From Meridianimarinicoccus zhengii (GTDB lineage Bacteria; Pseudomonadota; Alphaproteobacteria; Rhodobacterales; Rhodobacteraceae), in the NCBI RefSeq assembly GCF_003254465.1, contig NZ_QDFI01000008.1, forward strand, positions 1 through 64,000: 64,000 nt of DNA. Direction: 5' to 3'. Below are positions 44,545 to 53,073 of the stretch, in pieces. Both the position numbers and the translations under genes were made by a program. Under the pieces are notes generated by a model. It was not told the origin of the DNA, did no database searches, and was given only the letters and a program-made list of their open reading frames with translations. Position 1 is the first letter of the stretch, and every line of letters starts with the position of its first letter.

Positions 44545-44711
44545 CACGGCACCTGACAGCGGGGCTGGCCGTGGCCTTCATCGCGGCTGTGGTTCTGGCG
44601 GACCTTGCAGGCGGTGCGGGGTTGAACCCGTATCGGGCGCCCCCGGCGCTGGCGCTTGGTTCGGGCCAGGCCTCGGCGGGCGGGCATTGCGCGGCGATGC
44701 CGGGCAACTGA
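44541..44711 (+). CDS. Small membrane/periplasmic protein coupled to YeeE
   Basis: 56 residues. A hydrophobic stretch (residues 5-25) forms a membrane anchor or uncleaved signal; the short outer part is rich in Ala and Gly and contains one cysteine (SAGGHCAAM). It starts in the overlap ATGA with the transporter gene, so the two are made together. No family is recognised. The single cysteine facing the periplasm suggests it helps pass sulfur or thiol groups to or from the transporter. Confidence 0.55.
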   Translation: MTRHLTAGLAVAFIAAVVLADLAGGAGLNPYRAPPALALGSGQASAGGHCAAMPGN

Positions 44712-44845
44712 ACGCGCGGCGCGCGCCGGCGCGACTGACCTCCATTCCACTGCGTGCGGGTGCCGCTCGATACTTGCGGGCCGGGACCGGGTGGCATAGC
44801 GTCCCCGGCAACGATACGGACAATCCGGACGGGGGATGCAACGGG

Positions 44846-45991
44846 ATGACACGCAAGGGTTTAATGGCGGCGGTGCTGACCGCGACGATGGCCTTCGGGG
44901 GTGCGGGCGCCGCTGAAGAAGCTCTCAGGGTCGGCATGATCACCACCCTGTCGGGCGGTGGCGCGGGGCTTGGCATCGACGTGCGCGACGGCTTCCTGCT
45001 GGCGGTCAAGCAGGCCGGCGCACCCATCGAGGTGATCGTCGAGGATGACCAGCAGAAACCCGATATCGCCGTGCAGTTGTCCGACAAGCTGATCCAGGCC
45101 GAAGAGGTCGATGTCATGACCGGGATCATCTTCTCCAACATCGCCATGGCGGTGATCCCGTCGGCGCTGGCGCAGGGCAAGTTCTACCTGTCGCCCAATG
45201 CCGGGCCGTCGCAACTGGCGGGTGCCGGCTGCCATCCGGACTATTTCAACGTCGCGTGGCAGAACGACAACCTGCACGAAGCTGCCGGTGCCTATGCCAA
45301 TTCCGCGGGGCTGGCCAATAGCTTCATCCTCGCGCCGAACTATCCAGCCGGGCAGGACGCGCTGACGGGGTTCAAGCGGTTCTACACGGGCGAGCTGGCG
45401 GGGGAGCTTTACACCACGCTCGGCCAGACCGATTACGCGGCCGAGATCGCGCAGATCCGCGCGAGCGGCGCGGACAGCGTGTTCTTCTTCCTGCCGGGCG
45501 GCATGGGAATTTCGTTTCTCAAGCAATATTCCGACAGCGGCGTGGACATGCCCGTGATCGGCCCGGCCTTCAGCTTTGACCAGGGCATCCTTCAGGCCGT
45601 GGGCGCCGCGGCGCTCGGGGTGCGCAATACCTCGCAATGGTCCCCGGATCTCGACAATCCGACCAATGCGGCCTTCGTGGGAAGCTTCGAAGCCGAGTAC
45701 GGGCGGCTGCCGTCGCTTTATGCGAGCCAAGGCTTCGACACGGCGAACCTTCTGATCAGTGCCATGGAAAAGGCCGATGTCGCCGATCGCGACGCGTTCC
45801 GCGCGGCCCTGCGGGAAGCCGATTTCGACAGCACGCGCGGTGCGTTCCGGTTCAACACGAACCAGCATCCGATCCAGGACATCTATGTGCGCGAAGTGAT
45901 TCAGGACGGCGAGATCTTCACCAACCGGATCGTGACAACGGCGCTGCGCGATCACGGCGACGCCTATGCCGCCGAATGCCCGATGGAGTGA
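44846..45991 (+). CDS. Branched-chain-type ABC substrate-binding protein
   Basis: 381-residue LivJ-type binding protein with a signal peptide (about residues 1-22, ending GAGAAE) and the family start ALRVGMITTLSGGGAGLGIDV. It is the first gene of a five-gene operon and lies 37 bases before the first permease. The ligand is uncertain: LIV-type systems in Rhodobacteraceae also take up aromatic acids, amides and polyamine-like compounds. Confidence 0.85.
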   Translation: MTRKGLMAAVLTATMAFGGAGAAEEALRVGMITTLSGGGAGLGIDVRDGFLLAVKQAGAPIEVIVEDDQQKPDIAVQLSDKLIQAEEVDVMTGIIFSNIAMAVIPSALAQGKFYLSPNAGPSQLAGAGCHPDYFNVAWQNDNLHEAAGAYANSAGLANSFILAPNYPAGQDALTGFKRFYTGELAGELYTTLGQTDYAAEIAQIRASGADSVFFFLPGGMGISFLKQYSDSGVDMPVIGPAFSFDQGILQAVGAAALGVRNTSQWSPDLDNPTNAAFVGSFEAEYGRLPSLYASQGFDTANLLISAMEKADVADRDAFRAALREADFDSTRGAFRFNTNQHPIQDIYVREVIQDGEIFTNRIVTTALRDHGDAYAAECPME

Positions 45992-46027
45992 TGCGCTGCC
46001 CCGCCCGATGACACGTCCCGCCGCGAC

Positions 46028-46945
46028 ATGAGCACCGTCCTGCTGCTGGAGCAGCTTCTCAACGGTCTGCAATTCGGGGTGATGCTGTTCCTGATGGCCG
46101 CGGGGCTGACCCTGATCTTCGGCGTGATGGGTCTGATCAACCTCGCTCACGGCTCGCTCTACATGATCGGGGCATTTGCCGCCGCTTCGGTGGCGGGATT
46201 TACCGGATCTTTCCTGCTGGCGCTGATGGCGGCGCTGGCGGCGGCGGCGGCGGCGGGTGCGCTGATCGAGGTGACGGTGATCCGGCGGCTTTACGCGCGC
46301 GACCATCTCGACCAGGTGCTGGCGACCTTCGCGCTGATCCTGATCCTGTCCGAAGGCACGCGCTGGCTGTTCGGGTCGTTCCCGCTTTACCTCGATGTGC
46401 CGGCGTGGCTGGCCGGCCCGGTGCGGCTTCCCGGCGGGATCGACTATCCGCGGTACCGGCTGGCGGTGATCGCCGTCGGGCTGGCCGTCGCGGGCGGGCT
46501 GGCCTGGCTGATCGCGGGCACGCGGCTCGGCATCCGCATCCGCGCCGGAGAGGCCGACCGCGAGATGATCGCGGCGCTCGGCGTGGATATCTCGCGGCTC
46601 TACACGCTGGTGTTCGCGCTTGGCGCCGCGCTCGCGGGGCTGGCGGGGGCGCTGGTGGGCGCGATCCAGTCGGTGCAGGTGGGGATGGGCGAGCCTGTCC
46701 TGATCCTCGCCTTCGTGGTCATCGTGATCGGCGGGATCGGATCGATCCGCGGCGCCTTTGTCGGTGCGCTGCTGGTCGGTCTGACCGACACCGCCGGGCG
46801 GGTCTTCATGCCGATACTCATGCAGCCCCTCGTGGGCCAGCAGCAGGCGGCGACGGTGGGCTCGGCGCTCGCATCCGTGGCGATCTACGTGCTGATGGCG
46901 CTGGTGCTGCTCGTCCGTCCCGCGGGCCTGTACGGGCGGGCCTGA
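46028..46945 (+). CDS. Branched-chain-type ABC permease, LivH type
   Basis: 305-residue inner-membrane protein of the LivH family with about eight spans and the GLINLAHGSLYMIGAF motif near residue 37. The conserved cytoplasmic loop with GIRIRAGEADREMIAALGV near residue 165 contacts the ATPases. It is followed one base later by the LivM-type gene. Confidence 0.88.
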   Translation: MSTVLLLEQLLNGLQFGVMLFLMAAGLTLIFGVMGLINLAHGSLYMIGAFAAASVAGFTGSFLLALMAALAAAAAAGALIEVTVIRRLYARDHLDQVLATFALILILSEGTRWLFGSFPLYLDVPAWLAGPVRLPGGIDYPRYRLAVIAVGLAVAGGLAWLIAGTRLGIRIRAGEADREMIAALGVDISRLYTLVFALGAALAGLAGALVGAIQSVQVGMGEPVLILAFVVIVIGGIGSIRGAFVGALLVGLTDTAGRVFMPILMQPLVGQQQAATVGSALASVAIYVLMALVLLVRPAGLYGRA

Positions 46946-46946
46946 C

Positions 46947-47924
46947 ATGGGACGCGAGCGCATCGTCAATGCCGCGCTGGCGGTGCTGCTGCTTGGCGTG
47001 CCGCTCTGGGCGCATTGGGCGGGGGAGCCGTTCACCATCACGCTGGCCACCCGCGCGGCGATCCTTGCGCTGGCAGGGGTCGGGCTGAACCTCGCGCTCG
47101 GGACCGGTGGCCTTGTCAGCCTCGGTCACGCGGTGTTCTTCGGGCTTGGCGGGTATGCCATGGGTATCCTCGCCCATCATGCGCAGACCTTCACGCCGCT
47201 GCCGTTGTGGGATCTGCCGGGGACGAAATCCATGCCGGTGATCTGGCTGGTGGCCATCACGGGCGGGGCGCTGATGGCCGCTCTGATCGGGGCACTGTCG
47301 CTGCGATCGTCGGGCGTCTATTTCATCATGCTGACGCTCGCCTTCGGGCAGATGTGTTTCTATTTCGCCGTCTCCTCGCCAACCTATGGCGGGGAGGACG
47401 GGCTGTCGATCTGGGTGCGCAACGGGTTTCCGGGGCTGAACACGCTGGACCCCTTGCAGTTCTTCCTGCTCGCCTATGCCGTGCTGATGGCGGTGATCTG
47501 GGCCATGGCCCGGATCAAGGCGTCGCCCTTCGGGCTGGCGCTGGCCGCCGCACGGCAAAGCCCTGCACGGCTGGACGCGGTAGGCGCGCGGCCGTTCCGG
47601 CTGCGGCTCGTGGCGTTCGTGATCTCGGGTGCCGTCACGGCGCTGGCGGGGGCGCTGTTCGCCGATCTCAACCGCTTCGTCAGCCCGTCGATGCTGAGCT
47701 GGCAGACCAGCGGCGAACTGATCGTGATCGTCGTGCTGGGCGGCGTTGCGCGGCTTTACGGGCCTGTGGCGGGCGCGATCCTGCTGGTGACGCTGGAACA
47801 CTACCTTGGCGGGATCAGCGAATACTGGCAGATCGCGCTCGGGGCCGCGCTGCTGGCGGTGGTGCTGTTCGCACGCGGCGGGCTGATCGGGGCGCTGGCG
47901 GGGCGCCCGGTGGCCCATGACTGA
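46947..47924 (+). CDS. Branched-chain-type ABC permease, LivM type
   Basis: 325-residue LivM-family permease with about nine spans, the GLNLALGTGGLVSLGHAVFFG segment near residue 47 and the loop with LAAARQSPARLDAVG near residue 200. It overlaps the LivG-type ATPase gene by eight bases. Confidence 0.88.
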   Translation: MGRERIVNAALAVLLLGVPLWAHWAGEPFTITLATRAAILALAGVGLNLALGTGGLVSLGHAVFFGLGGYAMGILAHHAQTFTPLPLWDLPGTKSMPVIWLVAITGGALMAALIGALSLRSSGVYFIMLTLAFGQMCFYFAVSSPTYGGEDGLSIWVRNGFPGLNTLDPLQFFLLAYAVLMAVIWAMARIKASPFGLALAAARQSPARLDAVGARPFRLRLVAFVISGAVTALAGALFADLNRFVSPSMLSWQTSGELIVIVVLGGVARLYGPVAGAILLVTLEHYLGGISEYWQIALGAALLAVVLFARGGLIGALAGRPVAHD

Positions 47925-48675
47925 ACCCGGAGCGATCCTCGAAGTCACGGGTTTGCGCAAGCGGTTCGGCGCCTTGCAGGCGACCGACGATGTCAGCCTC
48001 GATCTGCATGCGGGCGAGATCCACGCGCTTATCGGGCCCAACGGCGCGGGCAAGTCCACGCTGATCGGCCAGATCTCGGGCGCGCTGCGGCCCGATGCGG
48101 GGCGCGTGGCGATTGCCGGGCAGGATGTAACGGCGATGGATACCGCCGGTCGCGCGCGGCTTGGACTGGCGCGGACCTTCCAGATCTCGGCGTTGGCGAT
48201 GGATATGACGGTGCTGCAGAATGTCGTGCTGGGCGTGGCCGGGGCGCAGCGCGGGCTGTGGCGGTTCTGGCGCCCGGCCTTGCGCGATCCGGCGCTTCTG
48301 GCACCCGCGCGTGCGGCGCTGGCCCGCACTGGCCTGACCGGCGAGGCGGCGACGCAGGTCGCGGCGCTGTCGCACGGCCAACGGCGGAGGCTGGAACTGG
48401 CCATGGCGCTGGTGCTGCGCCCGCGTCTGTTCGTGATGGACGAACCGCTGGCCGGGCTTGGCACGGATGGCAGCGCTGCACTGACCCGGACACTGGACAC
48501 CCTGCGCGTCGAGGCGCCGATCCTGCTGGTCGAACACGACATGGACGCGGTGTTCCGGCTGGCCGACCGGATCAGCGTGCTGGTCGAGGGCCGGATCGTC
48601 GCCACCGGCCCGCCCGACGCGATCCGCGGCGACCGCGACGTGCGCCGTGCATATCTGGGGGAGGACGGACCGTGA
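47917..48675 (+). CDS. Branched-chain-type ABC ATPase, LivG type
   Basis: 252 residues with Walker A GPNGAGKST (about residue 43), a signature region reading LSHGQRRRLE (canonical LSGGQ replaced, as is normal in LivG), Walker B LFVMDEPLAGLG and the LivG-specific insert between them. Its stop overlaps the GTG start of the LivF-type gene. Confidence 0.9.
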   Translation: MTEPGAILEVTGLRKRFGALQATDDVSLDLHAGEIHALIGPNGAGKSTLIGQISGALRPDAGRVAIAGQDVTAMDTAGRARLGLARTFQISALAMDMTVLQNVVLGVAGAQRGLWRFWRPALRDPALLAPARAALARTGLTGEAATQVAALSHGQRRRLELAMALVLRPRLFVMDEPLAGLGTDGSAALTRTLDTLRVEAPILLVEHDMDAVFRLADRISVLVEGRIVATGPPDAIRGDRDVRRAYLGEDGP

Positions 48676-49367
48676 CCGCGCCGCTGCTGGATCTGCGCGG
48701 CGTGACCGCGCTTTATGGCGCGTCCCAGGCGCTGTTCGGTGTCGACCTGCGCGTCGATGCCGGGGGCGTGACCGCGCTCATGGGGCGCAACGGGATGGGC
48801 AAGACCACGACCATCCGCACGATCTGCGGGCTGCTGCCCAACCGCGCGGGGGAAATATTCCTCGACGGGCACGAAGTGTCGGGTCTGGCACCCCACCGGA
48901 TCGCGCGGATGGGCGTGGGGCTGGTGCCTGAGGGGCGGCGCTGCTTCGCGCCGCTCACCGTGCGCGAGAACCTGATCGCCGCCGCCCGGCCCGGCCCGTG
49001 GGACATGACCCGCGTGACCGGCCTGTTCCCGCGGCTCGGCGAACGGATGGGACAGCGCGCGGGCACTCTCTCTGGGGGCGAGCAGCAGATGCTGGCGATC
49101 GGGCGGGCGCTGATGACCAACCCGCGGCTGCTGATCCTCGACGAGGCGACCGAAGGGCTGGCGCCCACCGTGCGCGCGGAAATCTGGGCCGCCATCGCGG
49201 CGCTGCGCCGGGATGCTGGCCTGGGGATTCTGCTGGTGGACAAGAGCCTGAAGGAACTCGGGGGCGTGGCGGATCGCGGCGTGATCCTCGACAAGGGGCG
49301 CACGGTTTGGGCGGGGTCCATGAGCACGCTCGATGCTGCGCTTGCGGCCCGCTGGCTGGGGGTCTGA
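48672..49367 (+). CDS. Branched-chain-type ABC ATPase, LivF type
   Basis: 231 residues starting with GTG. Walker A GRNGMGKTT (about residue 37), signature LSGGEQQM and Walker B LLILDEATEGLAP are present. In place of the usual switch histidine (LLVEQ in LivF) the sequence reads LLVDKSLKEL. It closes the five-gene importer operon. Confidence 0.9.
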   Translation: MTAPLLDLRGVTALYGASQALFGVDLRVDAGGVTALMGRNGMGKTTTIRTICGLLPNRAGEIFLDGHEVSGLAPHRIARMGVGLVPEGRRCFAPLTVRENLIAAARPGPWDMTRVTGLFPRLGERMGQRAGTLSGGEQQMLAIGRALMTNPRLLILDEATEGLAPTVRAEIWAAIAALRRDAGLGILLVDKSLKELGGVADRGVILDKGRTVWAGSMSTLDAALAARWLGV

Positions 49368-49450
49368 CCGACCGGCAAAAAGCCGCTTGGACGTTTGAAC
49401 ATCCTGCGCGAACGCTTATTGTCGTGGGAGCAGGATAACAGGAGCACGAC

Positions 49451-49843
49451 ATGGACATCTTCGCACCGGCACGCGTGGCCGCGGCGCCGCTTGCAGCCAC
49501 GCTGACGCTTTGCTCGGCCATGGTGCTTTGGGCGCAGCAGGCGCAGGACTGGATTCCGGCCGAAATCACCCTGCCGACCGACATGGAGATCACCGTGGAC
49601 CGCGCGATCGGGTCGTCGACGCGGATCTTCGCGTTCGTTACCGGCGAAGATGTGGGCGCCCTGATGGAGTCGTGGAACATTGCGCTGACGGAGGCGGGGT
49701 ATAATATCGCGCCCGGACCCGACGAAGTCACGAACCCGCAGATCGAGTTCTCGGGCCCGGGCATAGGGAATGCGAAGATCGCCGTGCAGCCCACTGCCGA
49801 TACGGACCGCAGCCTTGTGCAGTTCGACGCATCGCTGAACTGA
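49451..49843 (+). CDS. Secreted small hypothetical protein
   Basis: 130 residues with an ACAGGAG ribosome-binding site and an N-terminal signal peptide (about residues 1-28, ending in WAQQA). The mature part, about 100 residues, is acidic and predicted to be mostly beta strand. I recognise no family. It lies 83 bases after the ABC operon, with a small CGGC/GCCG hairpin between them, so it probably has its own promoter. Confidence 0.65.
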   Translation: MDIFAPARVAAAPLAATLTLCSAMVLWAQQAQDWIPAEITLPTDMEITVDRAIGSSTRIFAFVTGEDVGALMESWNIALTEAGYNIAPGPDEVTNPQIEFSGPGIGNAKIAVQPTADTDRSLVQFDASLN

Positions 49844-49858
49844 CCGGGCGGCCCGCGA

Positions 49859-50488
49859 TCAATACGCGTCGCGGGCGACGAGCAGGCGGATCGGCGTCAG
49901 CGCCAGGATCATGATGTCACGGTGCAGGGTCCAGCCTTCGATATAGTCGATATCGAGGGCCACGCGCCGCGCCATCTTGTCGAGCGTATCGGTCTCGCCG
50001 CGGGCGTTGTTGATCTGCGCCCAGCCGGTCAGGCCCGGTTTCACGGCATAGCGCCGCGCGTAATTGGCGATCTGCGGCGCGTAATGCGCGTCATGGGCGG
50101 TTGCATGGGGGCGGGGGCCGACCAGTGCCATGTCGCCGCGCAGCACGTTCCACAATTGCGGCAGTTCATCGATGGAGGTGCGGCGCAGCCAATGGCCTAC
50201 GCGCGTGACCCGCGCGTCGTTGCGCGTCGCCTGTGCCAGCCCGGCACCGACGGTCATCGAGCGGAACTTGAGGATCTGGAACACGCGCCCGTTCTGTCCC
50301 GTGCGCGCCTGCCGGAACAGGACAGGGCCACGGCTGTCCAGCCGGATCGCAACCGCCACGACGACCAGCAACGGCGCCAGCATGACCAGCGCCAGTGCGG
50401 CGAGCATGCGATCCATTGCCGATTTCGCGGCAAGCTGGATGCGGCGGGTCTGAGCGGCAGCGCGGATGGGGTGGGTGGTGGTCGTCAT
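49859..50488 (-). CDS. Undecaprenyl-phosphate sugar phosphotransferase
   Basis: 209-residue bacterial sugar transferase of the short ExoY/PglC-like type. One N-terminal membrane segment (residues 29-48) is followed by the catalytic domain: FKILKFRSM-type motif (here FQILKFRSM near 70), LRRTSIDELPQLWNVLRGDMALVGPRP (98-124, of which the SxDELPQ core is diagnostic) and PGLTGWAQINNARGE near 150. It should start polysaccharide repeat units by attaching a sugar-1-phosphate to the lipid carrier. No other polysaccharide gene is adjacent. Confidence 0.9.
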   Translation of the reverse strand: MTTTTHPIRAAAQTRRIQLAAKSAMDRMLAALALVMLAPLLVVVAVAIRLDSRGPVLFRQARTGQNGRVFQILKFRSMTVGAGLAQATRNDARVTRVGHWLRRTSIDELPQLWNVLRGDMALVGPRPHATAHDAHYAPQIANYARRYAVKPGLTGWAQINNARGETDTLDKMARRVALDIDYIEGWTLHRDIMILALTPIRLLVARDAY

Positions 50489-50720
50489 GGCATGTCATCC
50501 CTGTTTCGGAACCTGCCGTGACATTAACCTTGACGCTCTGTTTTCTCACCCTCTGCAAGGGTTTAGTAGGGGGCACCTCGGTATGGTGCAGCCCTTCTTA
50601 AGGATAGGCGGGCTATCCGGACGGCGGTGGCGCCTTTGCGTCAACCGCCTGAATCCTGCCGGTGTGCATAGCCCGACCCCGGCCTTGTGCCGGGACCGGG
50701 GGCAGCCGATGGCGGATGCG
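50489..50720. other. Intergenic region with palindromic element
   Basis: 232 bases without a supported gene. It holds the sugar-transferase upstream region (A/T-rich near 50520-50550) and the palindrome at 50678-50694 behind the E2 gene. Confidence 0.55.
50678..50694. repeat. GC palindrome, intergenic copy
   Basis: CCCGGC-CTTGT-GCCGGG. It is almost identical to the palindrome inside the di-lipoyl gene at 54122-54140 (CCCCGGC-CTTGC-GCCGGGG). Here it lies 27 bases after the stop of the E2 gene on the minus strand and could act as a terminator stem. Confidence 0.5.
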
Positions 50721-51617
50721 TCAGACCATGATCCGGCGCGGATCGGCGATCAGCGCAGCGTAACGGGTGCAGAACCGTGCGGCATCGGCGCCGTTGATGA
50801 CGCGGTGGTCATAGGTCAGGTCCAGCGGCACCATGGGGACCGGCGCCCATGTCTCGCCATCCCAGACCGGCACGGTTTCGGTCCGTGTCAGCCCGAGTAT
50901 CGCCAGTTCCGGCGGATTCACGATGGGGGTGAAGGCGCTGCCGCCCAACCCCCCGAGGTTCGAGATGGTCATGGATGCGCCGCCCATCTCGTCGCCCCGG
51001 ATCTTGCGGGTCTGAGCGCGCCCCGCAAGGTCCGTGATCTCGGCGGCGATGGTCCACAGGCCCTTGCGGTCGGCATCGCGGATCACCGGCACCATCAGCC
51101 CGTGCGGGCTGTCCACGGCGATCCCGACATGCACGTAGTCCTTCAGCGTCAGGCTCGTGCCGTCCGGCGACAGCGACGCGTTGAAGCGCGGGAAATCCCG
51201 CAGGCAGCGCGCCAGCGCCTTGACGTGGAATGCCAGGGCCGTCAGCTTCACTCCCCGTTCCGCGGCCTCCGCCTTCAGCCGCGCCCGGGCGGCTTCCACC
51301 CCGCGCATGTCGGCGCGGTCGTGGTGGGTGACGCTGGGGATCAGCCCGTGCGCCGCCGACAGGTTCGCCGCGGTGACCTGTGCCAGTCGCGGCATGTCTT
51401 CCTCCGCCACCGGGCCATGGGCCGCGTGATCCACCGCCCAGTAGCGTGACGGGTCCGGCCCTGACGGTGCCGCGGCCCCGGCGGTTTCGCCGCGCAGGTG
51501 CCGGTCCACGTCCTCGCGCGCGATGGCGCTGCGGCCCGTGGCCTTGGCCACCGTGTCGATATCCACGCCCTGCCGCGCGGCATGGGCGCGGGTCGCCGGG
51601 CTTGCCGTGATCTCCAT
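50721..51617 (-). CDS. 2-oxoacid dehydrogenase E2 catalytic subunit without lipoyl domain
   Basis: 298 residues. A short peripheral-subunit-binding domain (residues about 8-42, ATRAHAARQGVDIDTVAKATG) precedes the acyltransferase core (about 70-298), with the catalytic DHRVING motif (His271) and a conserved Ser/Asn pair upstream. The N-terminal lipoyl domain that E2 proteins normally carry is missing; two lipoyl domains are instead encoded at 53074-54408. I chose the start at 51615-51617 with a GGGGAA site. It would transfer acyl groups to CoA for the E1 encoded upstream. Confidence 0.82.
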   Translation of the reverse strand: MEITASPATRAHAARQGVDIDTVAKATGRSAIAREDVDRHLRGETAGAAAPSGPDPSRYWAVDHAAHGPVAEEDMPRLAQVTAANLSAAHGLIPSVTHHDRADMRGVEAARARLKAEAAERGVKLTALAFHVKALARCLRDFPRFNASLSPDGTSLTLKDYVHVGIAVDSPHGLMVPVIRDADRKGLWTIAAEITDLAGRAQTRKIRGDEMGGASMTISNLGGLGGSAFTPIVNPPELAILGLTRTETVPVWDGETWAPVPMVPLDLTYDHRVINGADAARFCTRYAALIADPRRIMV

Positions 51618-51627
51618 GTCGTTCCCC

Positions 51628-53058
51628 TTACCAGTCGGCCGAGATGTATTGCGCTTCCATGAATTCGAGCATGCCTTCATGCCCGCCCTCGCGCCCGAGC
51701 CCGGATTGCTTGACCCCGCCGAAGGGCGCCGCCGGGTCGGACACGAGCCCGCGGTTGAGCCCGACCATCCCGTATTCCAGCCGCTCGCAGACCTGCATCG
51801 CGCGCTTCATGTTCTGGCTGAAGACATAGGCCACCAGCCCGTATTCCGTGTCGTTGGCGCGGCGGATCACGTCCTCCTGGTCGGTGAAGGACTGGATCGC
51901 GGCGACGGGGCCGAAGATCTCGTCATGCATGCATTCGGCGTCTTCGGACACATTGGTCATCACGGTGGGCGGGTAGAAGAACCCCGGCCCGTTCGGCAAC
52001 TGCCCGCCCAGGTGCAGCTTCGCGCCCTTCGTGACCGCGTCCTCGACGAAATGGGCCACCTTGTCGCGCGTGTCGGCATTGACCAGCGCGCCCACGTCCA
52101 CGGACGGATCGGTACCGTCGCCCATCTTGAGTGCCGCCATGCGGGCGGTGAACTTCTCGGTAAATGCGTCATGCACCGCGTCGTGGATGTAGAAGCGGTT
52201 GGCCGCGGTGCAGGCGGAGCCGAGGTTGCGCATCTTGGCCAGCATCGCGCCGTCCACGGCTGTGTCCAGGTCCGCGTCCTCGAACACGATGAGCGGCGCG
52301 TTGCCGCCCAGTTCCATCGCCGGTTTCAGCACCTGGTCGGCGGCGCCTTTCAGCAGCTTGCGTCCGACCGCGGTCGAGCCGGTAAAGCTGATGACCCGCA
52401 CGCGCGGGTCATGCATCATGTGATCGACGATCTTGCCTGCGCTGGTGGTCGGCAGAACGTTCACCAGCCCCTTGGGCACCCCGGCTTCTTCCAGCAGCGG
52501 CATCAGCGCCAGCATGGTCAGCGGCGTTTCCGCGGCGGGCTTGATGATGACGGGGCAGCCTGCGGCCAGCGCCGGGGCGATCTTGCGGGTGCCCATGGCG
52601 GCCGGGTAGTTCCACGGCGTGACCAGCACGGCGATGCCTGCGGGCTTGTGCTGCACGACGATGCGCGCGCCCGACGCCGGGGCGTGCGTGATCATCCCGT
52701 CGGCGCGCACGGCCTCTTCGGAAAACCAGCGGAAGAATTCGGCGGCATAGGCGGCCTCGCCCCGTGCATCATTGCCTGCCTTGCCGTTTTCGAGCGTGAT
52801 GAGATGGGCGAAATGATCCAGCCGCGCGGTCATGAGTTCCCACGCCTTGCGCAGCACCTCGGCCCGTTCACGCGGCTTGCGGCCCGCCCAGTCGGCAAAG
52901 GCCGCCTGCGCTGCGTCAAGGGCGGCGTCGGCATCGGCGATCTCGGCCGACGCGACCGAGGCGATGGGCTGCTCCGTCGCCGGGTTGATGACGTCGAACC
53001 GCGCGCCGGATGCGCCGGGGCGCCAGGTGCCGTCGATATAGAGGTCGGTATGGTCCAT
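51628..53058 (-). CDS. NAD(P)-dependent succinate-semialdehyde-type dehydrogenase
   Basis: 476-residue aldehyde dehydrogenase of the GabD class. Catalytic Cys283 lies in NLGSACTAANRF and Glu249 in MELGGN; the NAD-binding SFTGSTAVG is near residue 224. The second Cys of GabD is replaced by Ala (Cys-Thr). It is inserted between the two halves of the split E2 and probably oxidises an aldehyde formed in the same pathway. Confidence 0.86.
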   Translation of the reverse strand: MDHTDLYIDGTWRPGASGARFDVINPATEQPIASVASAEIADADAALDAAQAAFADWAGRKPRERAEVLRKAWELMTARLDHFAHLITLENGKAGNDARGEAAYAAEFFRWFSEEAVRADGMITHAPASGARIVVQHKPAGIAVLVTPWNYPAAMGTRKIAPALAAGCPVIIKPAAETPLTMLALMPLLEEAGVPKGLVNVLPTTSAGKIVDHMMHDPRVRVISFTGSTAVGRKLLKGAADQVLKPAMELGGNAPLIVFEDADLDTAVDGAMLAKMRNLGSACTAANRFYIHDAVHDAFTEKFTARMAALKMGDGTDPSVDVGALVNADTRDKVAHFVEDAVTKGAKLHLGGQLPNGPGFFYPPTVMTNVSEDAECMHDEIFGPVAAIQSFTDQEDVIRRANDTEYGLVAYVFSQNMKRAMQVCERLEYGMVGLNRGLVSDPAAPFGGVKQSGLGREGGHEGMLEFMEAQYISADW

Positions 53059-53073
53059 GATCGGTCCTGTCGG

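Noticed and set aside
50678-50694. Classical rho-independent terminator after the E2 gene
   Set aside because: There is no U tract, and the same palindrome occurs inside a coding region, so I listed it as a repeat.
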